Positions 63,601 to 64,000 of a stretch of DNA of 64,000 bases are shown piece after piece. The notes beneath the pieces are model-generated. The model was given only the letters and a program-made list of their open reading frames with translations. It was not told the DNA's origin and searched no databases. A program made the translations under genes and the position numbers. Numbering within the stretch: the stretch's first letter is position 1; the number at the start of each line of letters is the position of its first letter. Source of the stretch: JAXMHB01 sp046346965 (GTDB lineage: Bacteria; Pseudomonadota; Gammaproteobacteria; Xanthomonadales; SZUA-5); assembly GCA_046346965.1 (NCBI GenBank), contig JAXMHB010000006.1:1-64000 (forward strand). Direction: 5' to 3'.

Positions 63601-63833
63601 AGCTTCTGCTCCAGCGGCACCGCCACCAGATTCTCGACATCGGCCACATCGGCGCCCGGAAAGGGCACAAACACGTTGGCGAAGGTCACCTCGATCTGCG
63701 GCTCTTCCTCGCGCGGCGTGATCAGGGTGACGCCAATGCCGAGCAAGAGCCCGGCGAGCGCCAGCACCGGCGTCAGCGGGTTGGCGAGAAAGGCGCGCGC
63801 CAGACGCCCGGAGAAACCGAGCGACTCACTCAT
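60660..63833 (-). CDS. RND-family efflux permease
   Basis: A 1057-residue proton-driven inner-membrane pump with the standard 12 membrane segments and two large periplasmic loops. The proton-relay Asp pair is visible in GILVDDAIVVVENI, and the second half repeats the pattern at MIGMIALAGIIVRNSILLVDFI. It belongs to the AcrB-like group rather than the CzcA metal group. The substrate cannot be told. It overlaps the adaptor gene upstream by eight bases. Confidence 0.93.
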   Translation of the reverse strand: MSESLGFSGRLARAFLANPLTPVLALAGLLLGIGVTLITPREEEPQIEVTFANVFVPFPGADVADVENLVAVPLEQKLSEIEGVKHVYSISRPGMAAITVEFIVGEPRRDAIVRLYNQVYSNQDWVPAGLGVGQPLIKPMGIDDVPVMSVTLWTDDADRGALELSAVAHTLEAELKRVPGTRDVYTIGAPDRAVVVELDATRMAAYGLTIDELSQSLAAANVVTQAGHQVSGGQELPLTAGRFLADQSEVAGLVIGLRNGQPVYLSDVAEVTQGADLPTRYVWHRPGGSQQTAPAVTIAVAKKPGSNAADITEAIRTRLAALRGVIIPEGVQYEITRDYGQTATDKAQKLIQKLVFATLSVVLLVLFALGRREAIVVGAAVVLTLALTLAASYFMGFTINRVSLFALIFSIGILVDDAIVVVENIHRHMALGGKSLREAIPGAVDEVGGPTILATFTVIAALLPMAFVSGLMGPYMRPIPINASVGMLLSLAVALIVTPWLSLKLIRHQHHAGEGGPTRLGRAFERVLRPFLAGAAAPRRRRWLFVGVIGLVGASAGLALIEAVVLKMLPFDNKSEFQVVLDMPEGTPLERTNQVLGELGAELARLPEIASLQGYAGTSAPVNFNGLVRQYYLRSGANVGDLQVNLVDKHHRSRKSHDIARSVRPALMAIAERHGGALKVVEVPPGPPVMSPLVAEIYGPDPERARELAEQLSGVFKATEGIVDIDTTVEAAAPRRVVVVDRQRAARLGVSQASIAQALASALGGHDASYLRDGAAKYAVPIRLRLSAGDQAELDALLALRVRTAGGALVPISELVEVREASWERAVYHKDLLPVSFVFADEAGALDSPLYGMFSIVSTLADQGIAGTPIQQYFFRAPVDSTEFAIKWDGEWQITFETFRDMGIAYSVGLVLIYLLVVGQFRSYVVPLIIMAPIPLTVIGVMPGHALLGAQFTATSMIGMIALAGIIVRNSILLVDFINHARGQGAALADAVIEACAVRAKPIALTAVAAMSGGVFILDDPIFNGLAVSLIFGILVSTVLTLVVIPLLYFVYLNRRA

Positions 63834-64000
63834 GGCGGCCCGACCCGGCGCGCAGCGCGGCGCCTGCGGCGAGCGGATCGAGCGCGATCTGCTCGCCCGC
63901 GCTCAGGCCGGCGAGCACTTCCACCCGATCCCCAAAGCGATGCCCCAGCCGCACTTGTCGCAGCAGCAGGCCTTGCGGACCGGCCACGTACACGGCGTGG
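63826..64000 (-). CDS. RND efflux periplasmic adaptor subunit (5' part outside the window)
   Basis: Only the last 57 codons are visible (VRLGHRFGDRVEVLAGLSAG then EQIALDPLAAG), a pattern typical of the membrane-proximal end of HlyD/AcrA-type adaptors. It overlaps the permease start by eight bases, so pump and adaptor are translated together. Confidence 0.75.
   Translation of the reverse strand, partial: HAVYVAGPQGLLLRQVRLGHRFGDRVEVLAGLSAGEQIALDPLAAGAALRAGSGRHE

Overview
The window is one continuous stretch of GC-rich chromosome from a gammaproteobacterium, most likely of the Xanthomonadales/Lysobacterales. This is inferred from gene order: pilR-pilA, pilC/pilB-pilD-coaE, a Nudix/ThiE-like fusion, secA, an M23 peptidase, a DUF721 gene, lpxC, and a dcw (division and cell wall) cluster without murD or murB. 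Almost all of the DNA is coding. I see no insertion sequence, prophage, CRISPR array, tRNA or rRNA.

Layout. 0-5.3 kb holds housekeeping genes: an FMN-type glutamate synthase domain protein cut by the left edge, a hydrolase, dusA, rpmB-rpmG, a TerB-like protein and a phasin. 5.3-18 kb is a type IV pilus locus: pilR, a TfpX/TfpZ-type accessory gene, five tandem pilin genes with sigma-54 promoters, a methyltransferase, a phosphoethanolamine-transferase-like membrane enzyme joined to pilC, and the divergent pilB-pilD-coaE operon. 18.6-40.5 kb reads on the minus strand: the MraZ-controlled dcw cluster (mraZ, rsmH, ftsL, ftsI, murE, murF, mraY, ftsW, murG, murC, ddl, ftsQ, ftsA, ftsZ), then lpxC, an M23 peptidase, secA and the Nudix fusion. 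A small DUF721 gene in this stretch lies on the plus strand. 40.7-43.7 kb encodes tyrosine/homogentisate catabolism (hmgA, hppD) with a divergent MarR regulator and a palindromic operator. 43.7-45.3 kb carries an acyltransferase, arfB and yajQ.

45.3-60.6 kb is unusually rich in signalling genes, with four sigma factors. These form (i) an EF-hand / ECF sigma / anti-sigma / Spy-like envelope module; (ii) a translationally coupled chain of ECF sigma, Ser/Thr kinase, second ECF sigma and ChrR-like cupin, preceded by a secreted subtilase and followed by a DUF3034 outer-membrane protein and an exported truncated haemoglobin; and (iii) a further sigma/anti-sigma pair next to pdxJ. xth and a lone exbB lie among them. 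60.6-64 kb holds an RND efflux permease and the end of its periplasmic adaptor, cut by the right edge.

The most interesting parts are the pilus locus and the sigma/kinase chain. In the first, a pilin tandem array, an alkaline-phosphatase-fold phosphotransferase and a phospholipid-methyltransferase-like enzyme sit together, which suggests phosphoethanolamine/phosphocholine modification of pili. In the second, the first ECF sigma has Asn-Pro-Thr-Thr where acidic residues normally sit in region 2.2, which suggests phosphorylation-dependent activation.
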